The translations under genes and the position numbers were made by a program. This document shows positions 1-10,411 of a DNA stretch of 64,000 nt, piece by piece. The notes under the pieces were generated by a model. The model was given only the letters and a program-made list of their open reading frames with translations. It had not been told where the DNA came from and did no database searches. Location: positions 50,407-114,406 of the forward strand of contig VCMS01000178.1 of the NCBI GenBank assembly GCA_022539475.1, read 5' to 3'. This stretch comes from Gracilaria domingensis. Taxonomy: Eukaryota > Rhodophyta > Florideophyceae > Gracilariales > Gracilariaceae. The stretch's first letter is position 1. Each line of letters starts with the position of its first letter.

Positions 1-1
1 T

Positions 2-628
2 GTCCGACCTGGTGCCCTTAAGCGTTATATATTGCAGAAGACTTTCATGGAAGGGTATCAGCAGATTTCTTTCCGTTTCTTGAACATGATCAACAACGGA
101 TACGTTCGCCGCCCAAGAGGATTTTTACCAGAACTTTATACGACCAGAGAAAAGAATCAGACTTCTGTACTCGGGAAAGTGCTCATAGACACGGATAGTA
201 TGTGGACGTGGAATAGCGTGCACAAAGTTAACGCGCATACAAACTATACAGTCCGCACCTATTGGAATAAGACTCAGGAGTATGAGCCCACGTCACTTAA
301 GCACAACTCCATGCTTGTACACTTCACACATAGAAGTTGGGAAGATTACTGTGCCAAGAACGCAGCTGGTGGTGCGAGCACTTTAACGGCCATGCCCGAA
401 CGGGAAATGAACGTGAGTAAGCCTGATCCGAAGTACATGGAAAGAGATGGAGTGGAGTTCATATTCTTTCGCAGTTTGTGGCGTGAGATGATGAATCATC
501 CAGATCGTAAAGGCATAACCCTCGTGTGGAAGAACGCTAAGGGAGAGCAGTGTCATCAATTGTATTGTCCTCATTGCGTATTTCTTCGGTTGGGACACTC
601 CCAGTGTTTGGATGATTATGCTTACTGA
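2..628 (+). CDS. C-terminal part of an unrecognised protein, perhaps glycosyltransferase-like
   Basis: The frame is open from the first bases of the window to the TGA at 626-628, so the true start lies upstream; the first in-frame ATG is at 47. About 208 residues are visible. The part around SVHKVNAHTNY, followed by a hydrophobic LVHFTH and then RSWEDYCAKNAAGG, has the look of the C-terminal region of GT92/GT2-type glycosyltransferases, where a conserved SVH is followed by an aromatic-His block. I see no complete catalytic motif, so this is a weak suggestion. The last 60 residues hold three Cys (LYCPHCVF, SQCL). No signal peptide or membrane segment is visible in this portion. It could equally be a lineage-specific protein. 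Confidence 0.5.
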   Translation, partial: VRPGALKRYILQKTFMEGYQQISFRFLNMINNGYVRRPRGFLPELYTTREKNQTSVLGKVLIDTDSMWTWNSVHKVNAHTNYTVRTYWNKTQEYEPTSLKHNSMLVHFTHRSWEDYCAKNAAGGASTLTAMPEREMNVSKPDPKYMERDGVEFIFFRSLWREMMNHPDRKGITLVWKNAKGEQCHQLYCPHCVFLRLGHSQCLDDYAY

Positions 629-1511
629 GATTTGATCCCGTCTGGGAGAACGATAAACCAGCGTTTTTAGGATTTCTGAAGATCATCTGGAGGTGATCAT
701 GTGTTACGTGTTCGGGGTCACGTCCGTGCAGGGGGGGGGGGGGAATGGTTTCTAGTAGAAACTTCCTACCCATTGCTATTGAAAATAAAATCGAACCCAC
801 CCTCTGAGCCTTCTTCTTTAATTCCGCATTGGTTGTTGGCCTCCGTTGGAGATCCATCTGCCGACTCATTTCGCCCCGATCGCCGAAGCGTCCGGACCCA
901 GCTACACCGCGGGGAGGCGAGTAGCACGTTCCCGAATTGAGCCTTTATAGTATTAAGTTACTACCAGAAGTTGTGAGATACGGGTATAGGAGTGCTTCTT
1001 TATTACGGGCAAGGTTTTCTGTTACAAAACTGGAGTGAAGCTTCAAGTGAGGCTTTCTTCAGAAAGGCAAAGAATCCTTGGGGTTCGTGTAGCTTCAAAC
1101 GACAAGACCGTCGCACTATCTTCTGGTCACGGCGTGAGTTGCAATAATGTCTAATACGGATTGGATCACATCAAATGTATCCAAGATTCTTAGATACAAG
1201 TCCACTGACCGTGTGATGAGCCGGTGAGCTTCGACCAGGCGAAGCAAAGAAAGGCAAAACCTATTCAAACATTGATTTCGAAGCAACTTGGTAGAACAAT
1301 CGACTTCCTTCACGGGCCAGATCGGTCGGGCTAAATTGTACCTATCATACAAAGGTCGCTGTAAGGATACTCTCGTACACGAGCTTCGTATCACGTTTAT
1401 CTCATGAAGATGATAGACGCCAAACAATGTCGCAAAAGGATTGATGATACATAGACTTCGTCAAAGATCCAATGAGATTCTCATCACACGGAGCATGTCA
1501 TAATCTTGCTT
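629..1511. other. Intergenic, no supported gene
   Basis: It holds a pure G tract of 13 at 731-743. A reverse-strand open stretch at 1116-1427 has no ATG and no recognisable motif. Nothing else seen. Confidence 0.5.
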
Positions 1512-3125
1512 TTATTTCCGAGAAGACAAAACCATGTCATAGTCACCTGCGGCCTCATAATCTTCTCGCTTTCTCTTCCTCCCAGATCCTGTCGCATTTT
1601 GCTCCGTGCTCCCCTCAAGAGGACCCCTAATACCTGTTGACAGGCGGACAATCAAACTCATTCCCGGTTTTTTGAACTTCCAAGAATTCATCATACATTC
1701 CCAACTAGATATGGCTCTTTTGATTGACGGATCAAGCACAGAGCTCGGCCTCGGAATATTCCCAACGGAAGCTGAAGTTCCGAGCCCAACAAAGAAACTG
1801 CTTGTTTTTTCGCTTGTTTGGTGACAGACTGACTTCACTGCCTCCGGAAAAGGTCGAATGTCTTCCAAACCACATGTTTGTTCCAATTCATATGTCAATC
1901 TTCTTATTCTGGACTCCACAAAATTCTGCCACTCTCTATAATTCGTTGGATCCTTTGCTTTCACCTCAATCACCAAGTAAAGCGGAAAGCAATGGTCGAA
2001 GGGGTACATTTCCACAAGCCTCAGAAGGCCTGCATCTATAGAAAGTGATGCTCGCGTAACTTCTTCCATAATTCGGCAAGCGCGACGAATTTCCTTCATG
2101 ATGGCATTATGAGTCGTTCGACAAACATTGTAAGAAGTATTCGTAAATGGAACGACAGGGCAGATGATTTGCATTGGATTTTGGTAGTATGTACTCGGTG
2201 GCATCCAGTTGTCCCAGTTCCTCCACATGCCATCATACTTTTCGAATGTCATTCGTACAGGCCTCCAAAGAGGAAAAGGAGCCCATTCCCATGCTGCGTA
2301 TGTTTTGAAGAATAGGGCTAATAGTCTTATCTCAGAATATCCTTCATAAGTTTGGCATATTCGTGCAGTCAAGATCGCCCAAGAAATTCCACCTAGGTAT
2401 CCATGCAAACTCGAATAGATACAACGCCGTTTCGCCCACAACTTCACCATTCTCAGTACGGAGCAGAATGTATCATAGTTTGGAACACCTCGTATCATAG
2501 CTTGGTCGCTTCTAACTCCTGAGGCACTACGACTTGTGCCGGGATCCACATCCTTTAGAAGTGAGTTGTCCAAGACATCCAAAGGGAATGGAATATAAGA
2601 GACGGCCAAAGGAGCGCATTGCATATCCACATTTACTCCATGAAAGAGGAAGCGAATCACCGGAGCATAAGCATCTCGAAGATCTACAATTTGTTCCGCT
2701 TGTCCAGTACGATACAGTAAATCGAGCATGCAAGTGCCCGAATATTCCTCTCCTTTAGCTCGGCAATTGGCTCGATTCTGCGGACCGAAGAAATGTTGCT
2801 TTCTGGAAACGAAGATGGGGGTGATCACAACAATATCTACGTCCGACCCAGGTCCATCAACGCCTAGAGCATGTGAACCGAAAGAAAACACCCGTGACAG
2901 CTGCTCAACACGCTCTGGAAGCTGAATATGAAACAGATGCGCAACATTTCTAACCCATCGTTGAGCAACTGAATCTAGTGAACTCACGACAAATGTTCGT
3001 CGTGCCCGCTCTTCATTCGTTAATGACTTCTGATGACGGTCAAGGAAATTTCGAATATTACATCCGTTCATGGTCTTCATTGCAGGAGCTACCCCAGGGA
3101 TTTTAATCGAATCAGCCAAGTTCAT
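1512..3125 (-). CDS. Canonical nuclear poly(A) polymerase
   Basis: It adds the poly(A) tail to pre-mRNA 3' ends in the nucleus, using ATP. The 537-residue frame starts with ATG at 3125 and is uninterrupted. The nucleotidyltransferase core is clear: FGSHALGVDGPGSDVDIVV supplies the GS motif and the first two catalytic acids (DVD), and VNVDMQCA supplies the third. The central domain follows, with FPLDVLDNSLL, VPNYDTFCSVLRMVKLWAKR and LGGISWAILTARICQ, then the WEWAPFP block that precedes the RNA-binding domain typical of eukaryotic PAPs. The C terminus ends in a basic GRKRKRED stretch, a likely nuclear signal. Length is shorter than animal PAPOLA but normal for the core enzyme. The next forward gene begins about 1 kb upstream of this start, so it has its own promoter. 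Confidence 0.93.
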   Translation of the reverse strand: MNLADSIKIPGVAPAMKTMNGCNIRNFLDRHQKSLTNEERARRTFVVSSLDSVAQRWVRNVAHLFHIQLPERVEQLSRVFSFGSHALGVDGPGSDVDIVVITPIFVSRKQHFFGPQNRANCRAKGEEYSGTCMLDLLYRTGQAEQIVDLRDAYAPVIRFLFHGVNVDMQCAPLAVSYIPFPLDVLDNSLLKDVDPGTSRSASGVRSDQAMIRGVPNYDTFCSVLRMVKLWAKRRCIYSSLHGYLGGISWAILTARICQTYEGYSEIRLLALFFKTYAAWEWAPFPLWRPVRMTFEKYDGMWRNWDNWMPPSTYYQNPMQIICPVVPFTNTSYNVCRTTHNAIMKEIRRACRIMEEVTRASLSIDAGLLRLVEMYPFDHCFPLYLVIEVKAKDPTNYREWQNFVESRIRRLTYELEQTCGLEDIRPFPEAVKSVCHQTSEKTSSFFVGLGTSASVGNIPRPSSVLDPSIKRAISSWECMMNSWKFKKPGMSLIVRLSTGIRGPLEGSTEQNATGSGRKRKREDYEAAGDYDMVLSSRK

Positions 3126-4162
3126 GGTCTCAATCTAGCGTAGCCGATTGATGAATTGGAGGTAGGAAAAAGATTCTCAAACACAGCCCAAGGAGTATGC
3201 AACTCACTGAAGGAACAAGCTCAGGAAATACTACCAAGTTTCAATCTGTACTATCTTCTTTGCAAAGGCCTGAAACGTTCTGGTCACGGTTGTCTTTGCC
3301 CCTCAACGGAAACAAGAAATTATGACTCGAATGCATACGTTCACGAAAATTCTTTGTTCGGAACCAAAACGAGCATATCTGCTAGTGTAGGAAAGTTTCT
3401 TTACTTCCCAGGAGTCTTACGTTACCAATTGACTCTCTCCATCTGTGGTTTTATGGTATTGGGAACTTGGAAGGATGGTCAAAAAGCTATCGGCAGGAAA
3501 CTATTTTGCTACGATATGAACATCCTTCTTTCAATCACGAGACTCATCTTTACGCCGAACTTCAGTGCTCTATTTCTGAGCTCATGTCAATCTACCGTAG
3601 TGGTACTCTTCTCACAACAGCAACCGAGCACTTATTTGTCCCGTGTTGTATCGAAGCTCTCAAAGAGGATGTCGGGCATATGTTTTGATGCGTGTAAGGG
3701 ATGGACGGGGGATCACGACTATTAAAGTTTGAACCTTTCGAGAGGGGGGCCGGATGTTCTTTTTTTCCAACAGAATTTCGTTGCAACTACCGTCGTAGAT
3801 GGGCGCCTGAGAACGGACATCAAGTCAGTTTCTTGGTCTCGTGTGTCCATACCTGCGGAAGTAAAAAAATTCTGCCTTTCGTTCTCTTAAGCTGTTCTTT
3901 TTGAACATGCATGCTTCTTTCTCCTCTAGGAGACGAATCTATGTTCATTCAAATGTATGTGTTCTGACTTTTAAACTCCTATATTCCTGGGAGCCTGGTT
4001 GAACTTGGAGAGTTTCTTCTTCCCTGTTTAGACGAAGAAAACAACTTTATAACCGTGCCCCATTCCTGCAATTCGCTAGACACGAAGTGACCTGCACTGT
4101 CTTCTACGTCTTGGCTCCGTTCGCTACTTAAGAAGTTCATATCCTTTTCATCAGTTAGAACA
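3126..4162. other. Intergenic with one weak ORF (3386-3688, +)
   Basis: A frame open from 3386 to the TGA at 3686-3688 encodes about 100 residues with protein-like composition (WFYGIGNLEGWSK, HETHLYAELQCSISELMSIY). It has no ATG near its start. A TTACTTCCCAG at about 3400-3410 could be a 3' splice site, so this may be a terminal exon, but I find no partner exon. Not recognised. Confidence 0.25.
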
Positions 4163-5263
4163 ATGTGCATTGCAAGCAGAGCAGCGTTTCATAATCGACT
4201 AGGTTCCATGAACTTTTCCAAAGGCAAAGAGGCTCTGCTACGGACACATTTTCCTAAGTGTTCAGAAGAAATTGGGATTGTTCTTGAGTCCAAACATGGT
4301 AACTATGGTCTTGCATACGACGAACTTTCAGGGATGAATAGGTTGAAGAAGATGAATAGTGAGTGGAGTGAAGCCATGGCGCGGGCCGAAAAGATCACTG
4401 CGAGCTATATAGAAGCTGTTGACAGAGATTCCGAGAATCTTCTTGAGTTCTGGAGCAGTCAGTGGAATGATTCCTATGAAGGCTTTTGTCGTGTTCGTGA
4501 TGAACTTGCCAATTTACGTGAAATCGTGTTTCATGGTCACTCAGAGAGATCAAGTGAACGAGAAATGTTTCGGAAGCTTTTGAACATCATGATTCGTTCA
4601 AATGCGAAAGAATGGTTTGCAGTTTGGGGAGAACTCGATCTTCACAGATTATCTCCATATCATGCCCTCGAGACATTGAATCGATGCATATGTACATGGA
4701 TGTGGGATGAAGTTCGGATCATATCTGGACAACGGGCGCACAATGGGGCCCATGTTTCGAAAGGGATTCTGTTCAACCTGATTCACAGCGTCACTGGGAG
4801 AACAGAACCGGATGCTACAAAGTTCGACAAAAATAGAATCAAGACGATAAATGATACAAGGAAGTATATCCATGATAACGGAGTAGAAGTCTTCTTCTAC
4901 TCCGATGGTGGTGCTCTATATCTCAGGAGGTCTGAAGATGCGCAGAGAGACTACTTAAGGAACCTGAAAGGCAATCTTCGTTCGCCGAACCTATCACGCA
5001 CGTCACGTCTATCACGCTCAGCACGCTCATCGCGTCTATCACGTTCTTCGCGGCGGAAGAGTGAGTGGTCGGAAGCGGATTGGAAGAATATGAGGAGCAG
5101 TGCAGTTGAAAAGCCGGTGCAGTCCGAGAAGAAAAGGAAACAAGAATCACGCAGAAAGACTATTTGTTCTGCAGCCTGGCGGAGCAAGAGTAAGCGATCC
5201 CCTACATCGCTAAGAAGATCTCCAAGACTGTGCAAGGTGCTGAACAAGGATTCCCGTTCGTAA
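4163..5263 (+). CDS. Unrecognised 366-residue protein with RS-like basic tail
   Basis: The frame runs from ATG 4163 to TAA 5261-5263. Residues 1-270 are mixed and mostly helical-looking (LAYDELSGMNRLKK, EAMARAEKITASYIEAVD, FRKLLNIMIRSNAKEW). The tail changes sharply: from about residue 275 a short repeat of the type (L/R)SR(S/T)(S/A)R is iterated about six times, encoded by near-tandem tcacg(c/t) units at 4994-5055, then a Lys/Arg/Ser-rich end (KKRKQESRRK, KSKRSPTSLRRSPR). Such tails occur in nuclear RNA-associated proteins, but no RRM or zinc finger is present, so I assign no function. Codon use is like its neighbours. Confidence 0.6.
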   Translation: MCIASRAAFHNRLGSMNFSKGKEALLRTHFPKCSEEIGIVLESKHGNYGLAYDELSGMNRLKKMNSEWSEAMARAEKITASYIEAVDRDSENLLEFWSSQWNDSYEGFCRVRDELANLREIVFHGHSERSSEREMFRKLLNIMIRSNAKEWFAVWGELDLHRLSPYHALETLNRCICTWMWDEVRIISGQRAHNGAHVSKGILFNLIHSVTGRTEPDATKFDKNRIKTINDTRKYIHDNGVEVFFYSDGGALYLRRSEDAQRDYLRNLKGNLRSPNLSRTSRLSRSARSSRLSRSSRRKSEWSEADWKNMRSSAVEKPVQSEKKRKQESRRKTICSAAWRSKSKRSPTSLRRSPRLCKVLNKDSRS

Positions 5264-5394
5264 GGACAAAAGACCTGTGAACTTTAGTTGAAAACTATAC
5301 AAAAACTGTCATCCTTCCGGAAGCATGAGCCTCTTCAAAATGGACCTCGCCCTCCTATCCTTGTTTCGTTGCAGCCTATAACTCTTGGTCGGGC

Positions 5395-5562
5395 ATGGCA
5401 CAAACGTTCTCGCGCTATTTAGCAAATCCTATTCTGCCGCCCCTGAGCGAACGTCAAGGTCTGACAGTTAGTGATATTGTTTCCAAGTGGCGCGACAAAG
5501 TGTTGGCCTTTCTGTTGAGGGAGCGCTTCTTTGAAGATCGCTCTGCATCAAGTTCTCGTTAA
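5395..5562 (+). CDS. Possible 55-residue small protein
   Basis: An ATG at 5395 opens a 55-codon frame ending in TAA at 5560-5562 (MAQTFSRYLANPILPPL at the start; a helical, amphipathic SDIVSKWRDKVLAFLLRE near the end). It lies alone between the RS-tail gene and the dehydrogenase. Its composition is protein-like, but the length is near what chance gives. The rest of 5264-5872 shows nothing else. Confidence 0.2.
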   Translation: MAQTFSRYLANPILPPLSERQGLTVSDIVSKWRDKVLAFLLRERFFEDRSASSSR

Positions 5563-5872
5563 GCTTGTGTCCCCAAAAGAGAGAGAGCAAATCCTATCTT
5601 GGAACCCTTTGTTGCCAACCGACAGTGCACATAAATTTCATTGAAACGCTCTTTCTCGCGGCTAAATTTGTGTTCTTGTCACGCTTGTATCCCACACGAG
5701 AACCGCACACTTCATGGCCTGCTACGGTGGTCTCACCACACAATGTTCGTTCGGGCCCCGGGACCAATGTCGCTGAGTCCCATGTTGGCTTTCTGAGACG
5801 ATATGGAAATGCTCACAAAGCGTTCATTAAAGGAATTATCAAGAGACGTTTTCTGTACATATCCCCAAGGAT

Positions 5873-6997
5873 ATGAATTCGCGTCCAGGCTTTGCTAGCC
5901 CACACAATTCAAGCTTTCGCACATTCGTCAGATCATCGCACCACGCATTCTCGCAGGCTTCAAGAATGTCTCTCAACCAGCGTACAGTTGTTATCACGGG
6001 AGCAACGCGTGGTATTGGGCGTGGTCTTGCAATCGGGGTTGGTGAAGCAGGTGGACATGTGATCATCACAGGCCGCACCAAATCCGGACCGCTTTCACTG
6101 GAGGCCACAGCGCAGTGTGTTCGTGAAGCTGGTGGCACCTGTGACTTTCATGTGGTTGACCATGGGGACGATGGTGCCGTATCATCTTTTTTTGCGACTC
6201 TTAAGCAGAGTTTGCACGAACAAAACAGAACTCTTGATGTCTTCGTCAATAATGCGTATTCGGGGGTAGGCTTCTTGACGCAAAGTATAGACATTCCATA
6301 TTGGCTGAAGAGCGCTTCCCGACCCAATGTTGAGGACAGGGAATCGGCTCCCGGTGAAATTTGGGATCTCATAAATGGAGTTGGACTACGGACAATCTAT
6401 GTCTGTGCGATCTATGCTGCTCGTATTATGGCAAACCAACCGAAAGGTGGTCTAATCGTTAACATCTCCTCTTGGGGAGGCCTGGTTTCTATATTTGACC
6501 CAGTCTATGGTATCGGGAAGAGCGGGGTCGATCGGCTTTCAGCTGAATTAGCTCAAGGTGCGCCCCCCGATGTGCAGTGTTTCACTTTGTATCCTGGTAC
6601 TGTTGCAACTGAGGCTATGCGTGAAGCAGTGAAAACCTTCGAAGCAGCTGGGAATAATGAGAAAGCAAAAAGCACGACACAGCCAGATGTGAGCATGTGG
6701 AACGCCGAAACGCCTCTGTTTGTCGGGAGAGTTCTGGCAGCCATAGTAGCTAGTGATAAGAAGATGTTCGATTCGATGAACGGGCGAATTGTGATCGCAG
6801 CTGAGGCTGCGCAAAGCCTGAAGATTAGCGACGAATATGGATTTCGGCCTCTATCCTTACGTTCTTTTCGTTTTGCACTGCTAAAGGCACTTCCAGGTCT
6901 TCGGAAGAGCTCTGTTCGCCATCTGATCCCGGCTTCGCTTTGTGTGCCATGGTGGTTAGTTCAAATGCTAGCAGGCGCCGTCAGAGTATGGAAGTAG
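5873..6997 (+). CDS. Short-chain dehydrogenase/reductase, DHRS1-like
   Basis: A classical SDR of 374 residues that should reduce carbonyl compounds with NAD(P)H; the substrate is unknown. After a 31-residue leader the Rossmann fold begins at MSLNQRTVVITGATRGIGRG (glycine motif TGxxxGIG). VNNAYSG is the NNAG-type motif, NISSWGG carries the catalytic Ser, and YGIGKSGVDRL carries the YxxxK pair. The VNNAY variant and the general order match DHRS1. The C-terminal 60 residues extend past the core and include a hydrophobic end (VPWWLVQMLAGAVRVWK), also seen in DHRS1, which may bind membrane. Either ATG 5873 or ATG 5966 could be the start; the longer N terminus is Ser/Arg/His-rich and could be an organelle presequence. 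It converges with COG7, 46 bp from it. Confidence 0.88.
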   Translation: MNSRPGFASPHNSSFRTFVRSSHHAFSQASRMSLNQRTVVITGATRGIGRGLAIGVGEAGGHVIITGRTKSGPLSLEATAQCVREAGGTCDFHVVDHGDDGAVSSFFATLKQSLHEQNRTLDVFVNNAYSGVGFLTQSIDIPYWLKSASRPNVEDRESAPGEIWDLINGVGLRTIYVCAIYAARIMANQPKGGLIVNISSWGGLVSIFDPVYGIGKSGVDRLSAELAQGAPPDVQCFTLYPGTVATEAMREAVKTFEAAGNNEKAKSTTQPDVSMWNAETPLFVGRVLAAIVASDKKMFDSMNGRIVIAAEAAQSLKISDEYGFRPLSLRSFRFALLKALPGLRKSSVRHLIPASLCVPWWLVQMLAGAVRVWK

Positions 6998-7043
6998 AGC
7001 CGACTTGACCTCAGAGTTAAGTACGTGGTGGATAAGAAATGGA

Positions 7044-9476
7044 TTATAATGGCACGCTGATACCTCTTAAAGCTGCGATCCGACGAGCAAGCTTCTTGTG
7101 GTCTATAGTAGTGTAACCCTCCATAGCCTGAAGAAAAGAGGATCTTTCTGATTTTGCTTCTAGAAGCTTGCAGATTAACGTCATTTCGGGAGAAGGCGAA
7201 ACTCCCAGGGATGCTATAACGTTGCATATATAATCAACGTCCGTGGCTAGCTGGCGAGTGCCGCCTTCTGAAAGACGTGATAAGCTACCTATTTTCTCGA
7301 CGTAGAACTCCATTGTGGCAATTGTAAGCACTGATATCCACATCCCCGCAAAAGAGAGCTCGTCATCCACGTTTGCACTACGTTTGCAAAAAGCGTACGG
7401 GGACTTTGGCATAGCAAAACGAGCGTCTTCTTCGTCAGGGATGAATGGTTCTAGTTGTTGCGGAATGGTCATTAGATAGTCCGCTACCTCTGTTGCATAG
7501 GCTAAAGGAGAGCTCGATACACTGGATAATGTTTCATCATCACCGTCGACATTCCAAAAGTCTTCACCATTGAAAGCGTTGAAGCGGTCTTGGACCCCAT
7601 TGAACATGCTTTCATATACAAGACGATGTACAACATCGATTAGATTTCCGAAGTCATTGGCGCTCTCCAGCATCTCAAACTCCGATACAGTCCTGCGGGT
7701 AAGCCCCGAGTCTCGAACAAGTTCCCACACAATGCCAGCTTCAGCGGGACTTGTTTCGGCCTGAGTCAAAAACTGTTGAATCCTTTTCTTGCGTGAAACC
7801 TGTACTACTGACGCAACTTCCAGGACAGGGGTAGCGGTTCCAACTGCTATCGCAAACAAAGACTCTTTCTTTCCGTCCCATGTCCTTTTTAGAATACTTG
7901 TGGACGTCAATAAACGAAGGACGTCGCTTATGTTAGTCCATTCATCTGTGCTCTGCGCACTGGACGACATTCTGAGTACAGCAATTATCCGCTCTGAGAG
8001 TTCTGATGCAATAGCGCCGCTTGTTCTTTTCATGACATCAATCCCGATGCCGCAAGTGCGCTCAATAAGAATTGTCAAAGTGCCGTCGAGCAATGTAAGA
8101 GCGTCCTTGGACAAAACATCCACATCTTTCGCGATAAGACCGAGAATTGGTCGCCTCACATCTGATCCCCCTTCCCGCTGTGCTGAAGGGCTCACAGAGT
8201 CCAGGGCTCCGAGCTTTATGCTGCGCGCCAGTCGTCGAGCACTTTGCACGGATATCAAAGAGAAGTTATCCCAAAACTTTCGATAGGGAAGTAGGAGAGA
8301 AGAAATGGCATCTTGAATAGCGAGCATAACCTCGTCGCCCACGTCAGAAATTTCCTCTTCTCCTCCTTCGACCTCTACAACGTTGTCCATAACGCTCGGT
8401 AGGAAGGTGCGGCCGATTCTACCACATGAACGTATGCTGCGAAGCGCGACTGAATACAGATTGAAATCAGCGCTATCTCCAGCTTTTACGACTAGTGGAG
8501 GTGAAAGACCACCCATGCTTGCCGACACCAACTCGGGCAAAACTATATCACAAAGATCGGGAAAAGCCTCTAGCAACCATGTACGCTCTGCGACAAGCAT
8601 TTCTTCGAGCTTATCGTAGAAAGTTTGCAGCGCACTATCAGATTTCGGAGCGCAAAGGTTTGCTTCGAGAATGCGAGAACTGACGGAGTCGTTGTCTTCA
8701 TCTCTATCTTCCAAGAGTACCGACCATGCTCTAGACCAGAGGCTCCGAACCTCGGCTGCACGGAGGGAGCCGTATTGGGTACGAAACGCATTCTCGCGAC
8801 CGGCGTGATCGTAAACTATTCGTGCGTTACGTGCTGCAGACGTATTGCGTTGTTCCAAAGCTCGCTGTAACTGTGGCTTGGCGAGCTGCTCTAGAGAGGC
8901 ATCCGCTCCTTCAAGTTGAGTGACTCGCGAATTGAACTCTGATATTTGCCGCAATGGAAGCAGCGAGGTCCGAAGTTGAGAGACGAGATCAGCAGCCTGT
9001 ACAAGATCAGCTCCATCTGCTGCAGAAGAAGCCAGCAGCGACGACAATCGATCAAGCAGAGTATCGACGGTGACGGCAGTGCTCAGCAATTGGGCTGTGT
9101 CCTGAACGCGTCGAACCACGGTGTCAGCGTCGGCGATCGTTTTCACACTAGAAACGACTGAAGTTTCAACGCCGGCAACTCTTTCACCAACACCGTCAAC
9201 ACTGGTTCGTAGAGCAGTAGCTCGCTGGCGGACACGCTCGGTTTCTCGTACGACCCACGGGATTGCGGATAACGCAGACTTTAAAGACTGGTCTAACGTA
9301 GAGTGTGCCTCTCGAACAGCATCGTTTGTTGCATCGAGTAGCTGATTCAGGGTGATGGCATTTTGGGTCGTCTGTGTGTGAGATAAGACTGCGTTCAGCC
9401 ATGTTGAAGAATGAAATGAGTCAGGGTCCAAATCGAAATCATGAGATCGAGGCAGGGGAGCATCGACGGAAGACAT
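7044..9476 (-). CDS. COG7: Conserved oligomeric Golgi complex subunit 7
   Basis: A subunit of the COG tethering complex that captures retrograde vesicles at the Golgi. The 810-residue frame starts at ATG 9476 and has no introns; animal COG7 has about 770. The N terminus has the COG7 layout: a short acidic piece (FDLDPDSFHSSTWLNAVL), then helices rich in Thr/Val/Leu with DATNDAVREAHSTLDQSLKS and AIPWVVRETERVRQ, and a conserved-looking LEQLAKPQLQRALEQ followed by the AFRTQYGSLRAAEV block. The rest is the helical-rod part of CATCHR proteins, with no other domain. It diverges from RLP24, 357 bp away, so both may share a promoter region. Confidence 0.85.
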   Translation of the reverse strand: MSSVDAPLPRSHDFDLDPDSFHSSTWLNAVLSHTQTTQNAITLNQLLDATNDAVREAHSTLDQSLKSALSAIPWVVRETERVRQRATALRTSVDGVGERVAGVETSVVSSVKTIADADTVVRRVQDTAQLLSTAVTVDTLLDRLSSLLASSAADGADLVQAADLVSQLRTSLLPLRQISEFNSRVTQLEGADASLEQLAKPQLQRALEQRNTSAARNARIVYDHAGRENAFRTQYGSLRAAEVRSLWSRAWSVLLEDRDEDNDSVSSRILEANLCAPKSDSALQTFYDKLEEMLVAERTWLLEAFPDLCDIVLPELVSASMGGLSPPLVVKAGDSADFNLYSVALRSIRSCGRIGRTFLPSVMDNVVEVEGGEEEISDVGDEVMLAIQDAISSLLLPYRKFWDNFSLISVQSARRLARSIKLGALDSVSPSAQREGGSDVRRPILGLIAKDVDVLSKDALTLLDGTLTILIERTCGIGIDVMKRTSGAIASELSERIIAVLRMSSSAQSTDEWTNISDVLRLLTSTSILKRTWDGKKESLFAIAVGTATPVLEVASVVQVSRKKRIQQFLTQAETSPAEAGIVWELVRDSGLTRRTVSEFEMLESANDFGNLIDVVHRLVYESMFNGVQDRFNAFNGEDFWNVDGDDETLSSVSSSPLAYATEVADYLMTIPQQLEPFIPDEEDARFAMPKSPYAFCKRSANVDDELSFAGMWISVLTIATMEFYVEKIGSLSRLSEGGTRQLATDVDYICNVIASLGVSPSPEMTLICKLLEAKSERSSFLQAMEGYTTIDHKKLARRIAALRGISVPL

Positions 9477-9833
9477 TTTCTGCGTATAGCCGTCATTGAG
9501 CAGAAGAGTTCAATTGCGGTGGGCGGTTTCTCCCTTGAGGACAGCGTCAGCAGTTGGATGCCACTGGAAGTCTGGATTCTATCTGGACTACTTCGCCACT
9601 TTTCCAAAGTTAAAAATATTTATACATTCTGTACACCTTACGAGCGCCCTTGTGGGCGGGGCTTCGTCGTCGTAAGAGCAAAGAGACCAAGCATCCACCT
9701 TCGTAACATATTTGCTACGCAGTTGCCTTCCCGCTTTTCTAAGAGTTCTGAGCTTTCTTCCTGTGTCACCTTAGCTCTACTACCGCACTCAATCGTTCAA
9801 TCCAGTCTTTTCGAATCGTTCTAAGATAGCGGG
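9477..9833. promoter_or_regulatory. Divergent intergenic region between COG7 and RLP24
   Basis: These 357 bases separate two divergent housekeeping genes and must hold both promoters. I see no TATA box at the expected distance from either start. Confidence 0.4.
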
Positions 9834-10328
9834 ATGAGGCTTGAAAAATGCTATGTATGCTCCTCAACAATCTATCCAGGACATGGGAGCATGTTTGTCC
9901 GCAATGACGCAAAGATATTCAGGTTCTGTCGATCGAAGTGTCGCCGAAACTTTAATTTAAAGCGTAACCCCCGGAAGCTGCGTTGGACAAAAGCCTTCCG
10001 CAAAGCCGCTGGAAAGGAGCTTGCGATTGACACCACTTTCGCTTTTGAGAGACGGCGAAACAGAGCTGTCAAATATGATCGTGAGCTGGTCGCCAAAACT
10101 CTGCAAGCTATGCCTGTAATCCAAAAGGTTAGGAGCGACAGGCAGCATGACTTTTACAGGACACGAATGGTCGAAAGAGAGAAAGAAACAAGGAAGGATG
10201 CGTTGCGCGAGCTGGCTACTGGCTTGGATGTCATTCGCCCACTTGTCGTGCGGGAGAAGTTGCGCGAACGAGAAGAGAAGGAAGGCGCGATGGAAGTTGT
10301 CGAAGAGGGCGCTGTGGAAACGAAATAG
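9834..10328 (+). CDS. RLP24: Ribosome biogenesis protein RLP24 (RPL24-like)
   Basis: A placeholder in pre-60S particles that is exchanged for ribosomal protein eL24 in the cytoplasm. The 164-residue frame starts at ATG 9834. The zinc site is plain: CYVC near residue 7 and FCRSKCRR near residue 33 give the four Cys. Then comes the family signature [24 protein letters not shown] and TFAFERRRN. The C-terminal half is a charged helix, as in RLP24 rather than true eL24 (KNPRKVRWT is the RLP24 form; length 160-200 fits). The gene is single-exon. Confidence 0.95.
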   Translation: MRLEKCYVCSSTIYPGHGSMFVRNDAKIFRFCRSKCRRNFNLKRNPRKLRWTKAFRKAAGKELAIDTTFAFERRRNRAVKYDRELVAKTLQAMPVIQKVRSDRQHDFYRTRMVEREKETRKDALRELATGLDVIRPLVVREKLREREEKEGAMEVVEEGAVETK

Positions 10329-10376
10329 AAGTAGGATATGATTTCACTAAACATCCGATTGCTGCCCATCATCTGG

Positions 10377-10411
10377 AATCTGTACGGGGTCAACTAGACC
10401 CCGTACAGATT
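10377..10411. repeat. Perfect 15-bp inverted repeat downstream of RLP24
   Basis: Arms at 10377-10391 and 10397-10411 are exact complements (AATCTGTACGGGGTC) around a 5-base loop. It sits 48 bp after the RLP24 stop, where it could fold in the 3' UTR or mark a small mobile element. The rest of 10329-10870 holds nothing I can support. Confidence 0.7.
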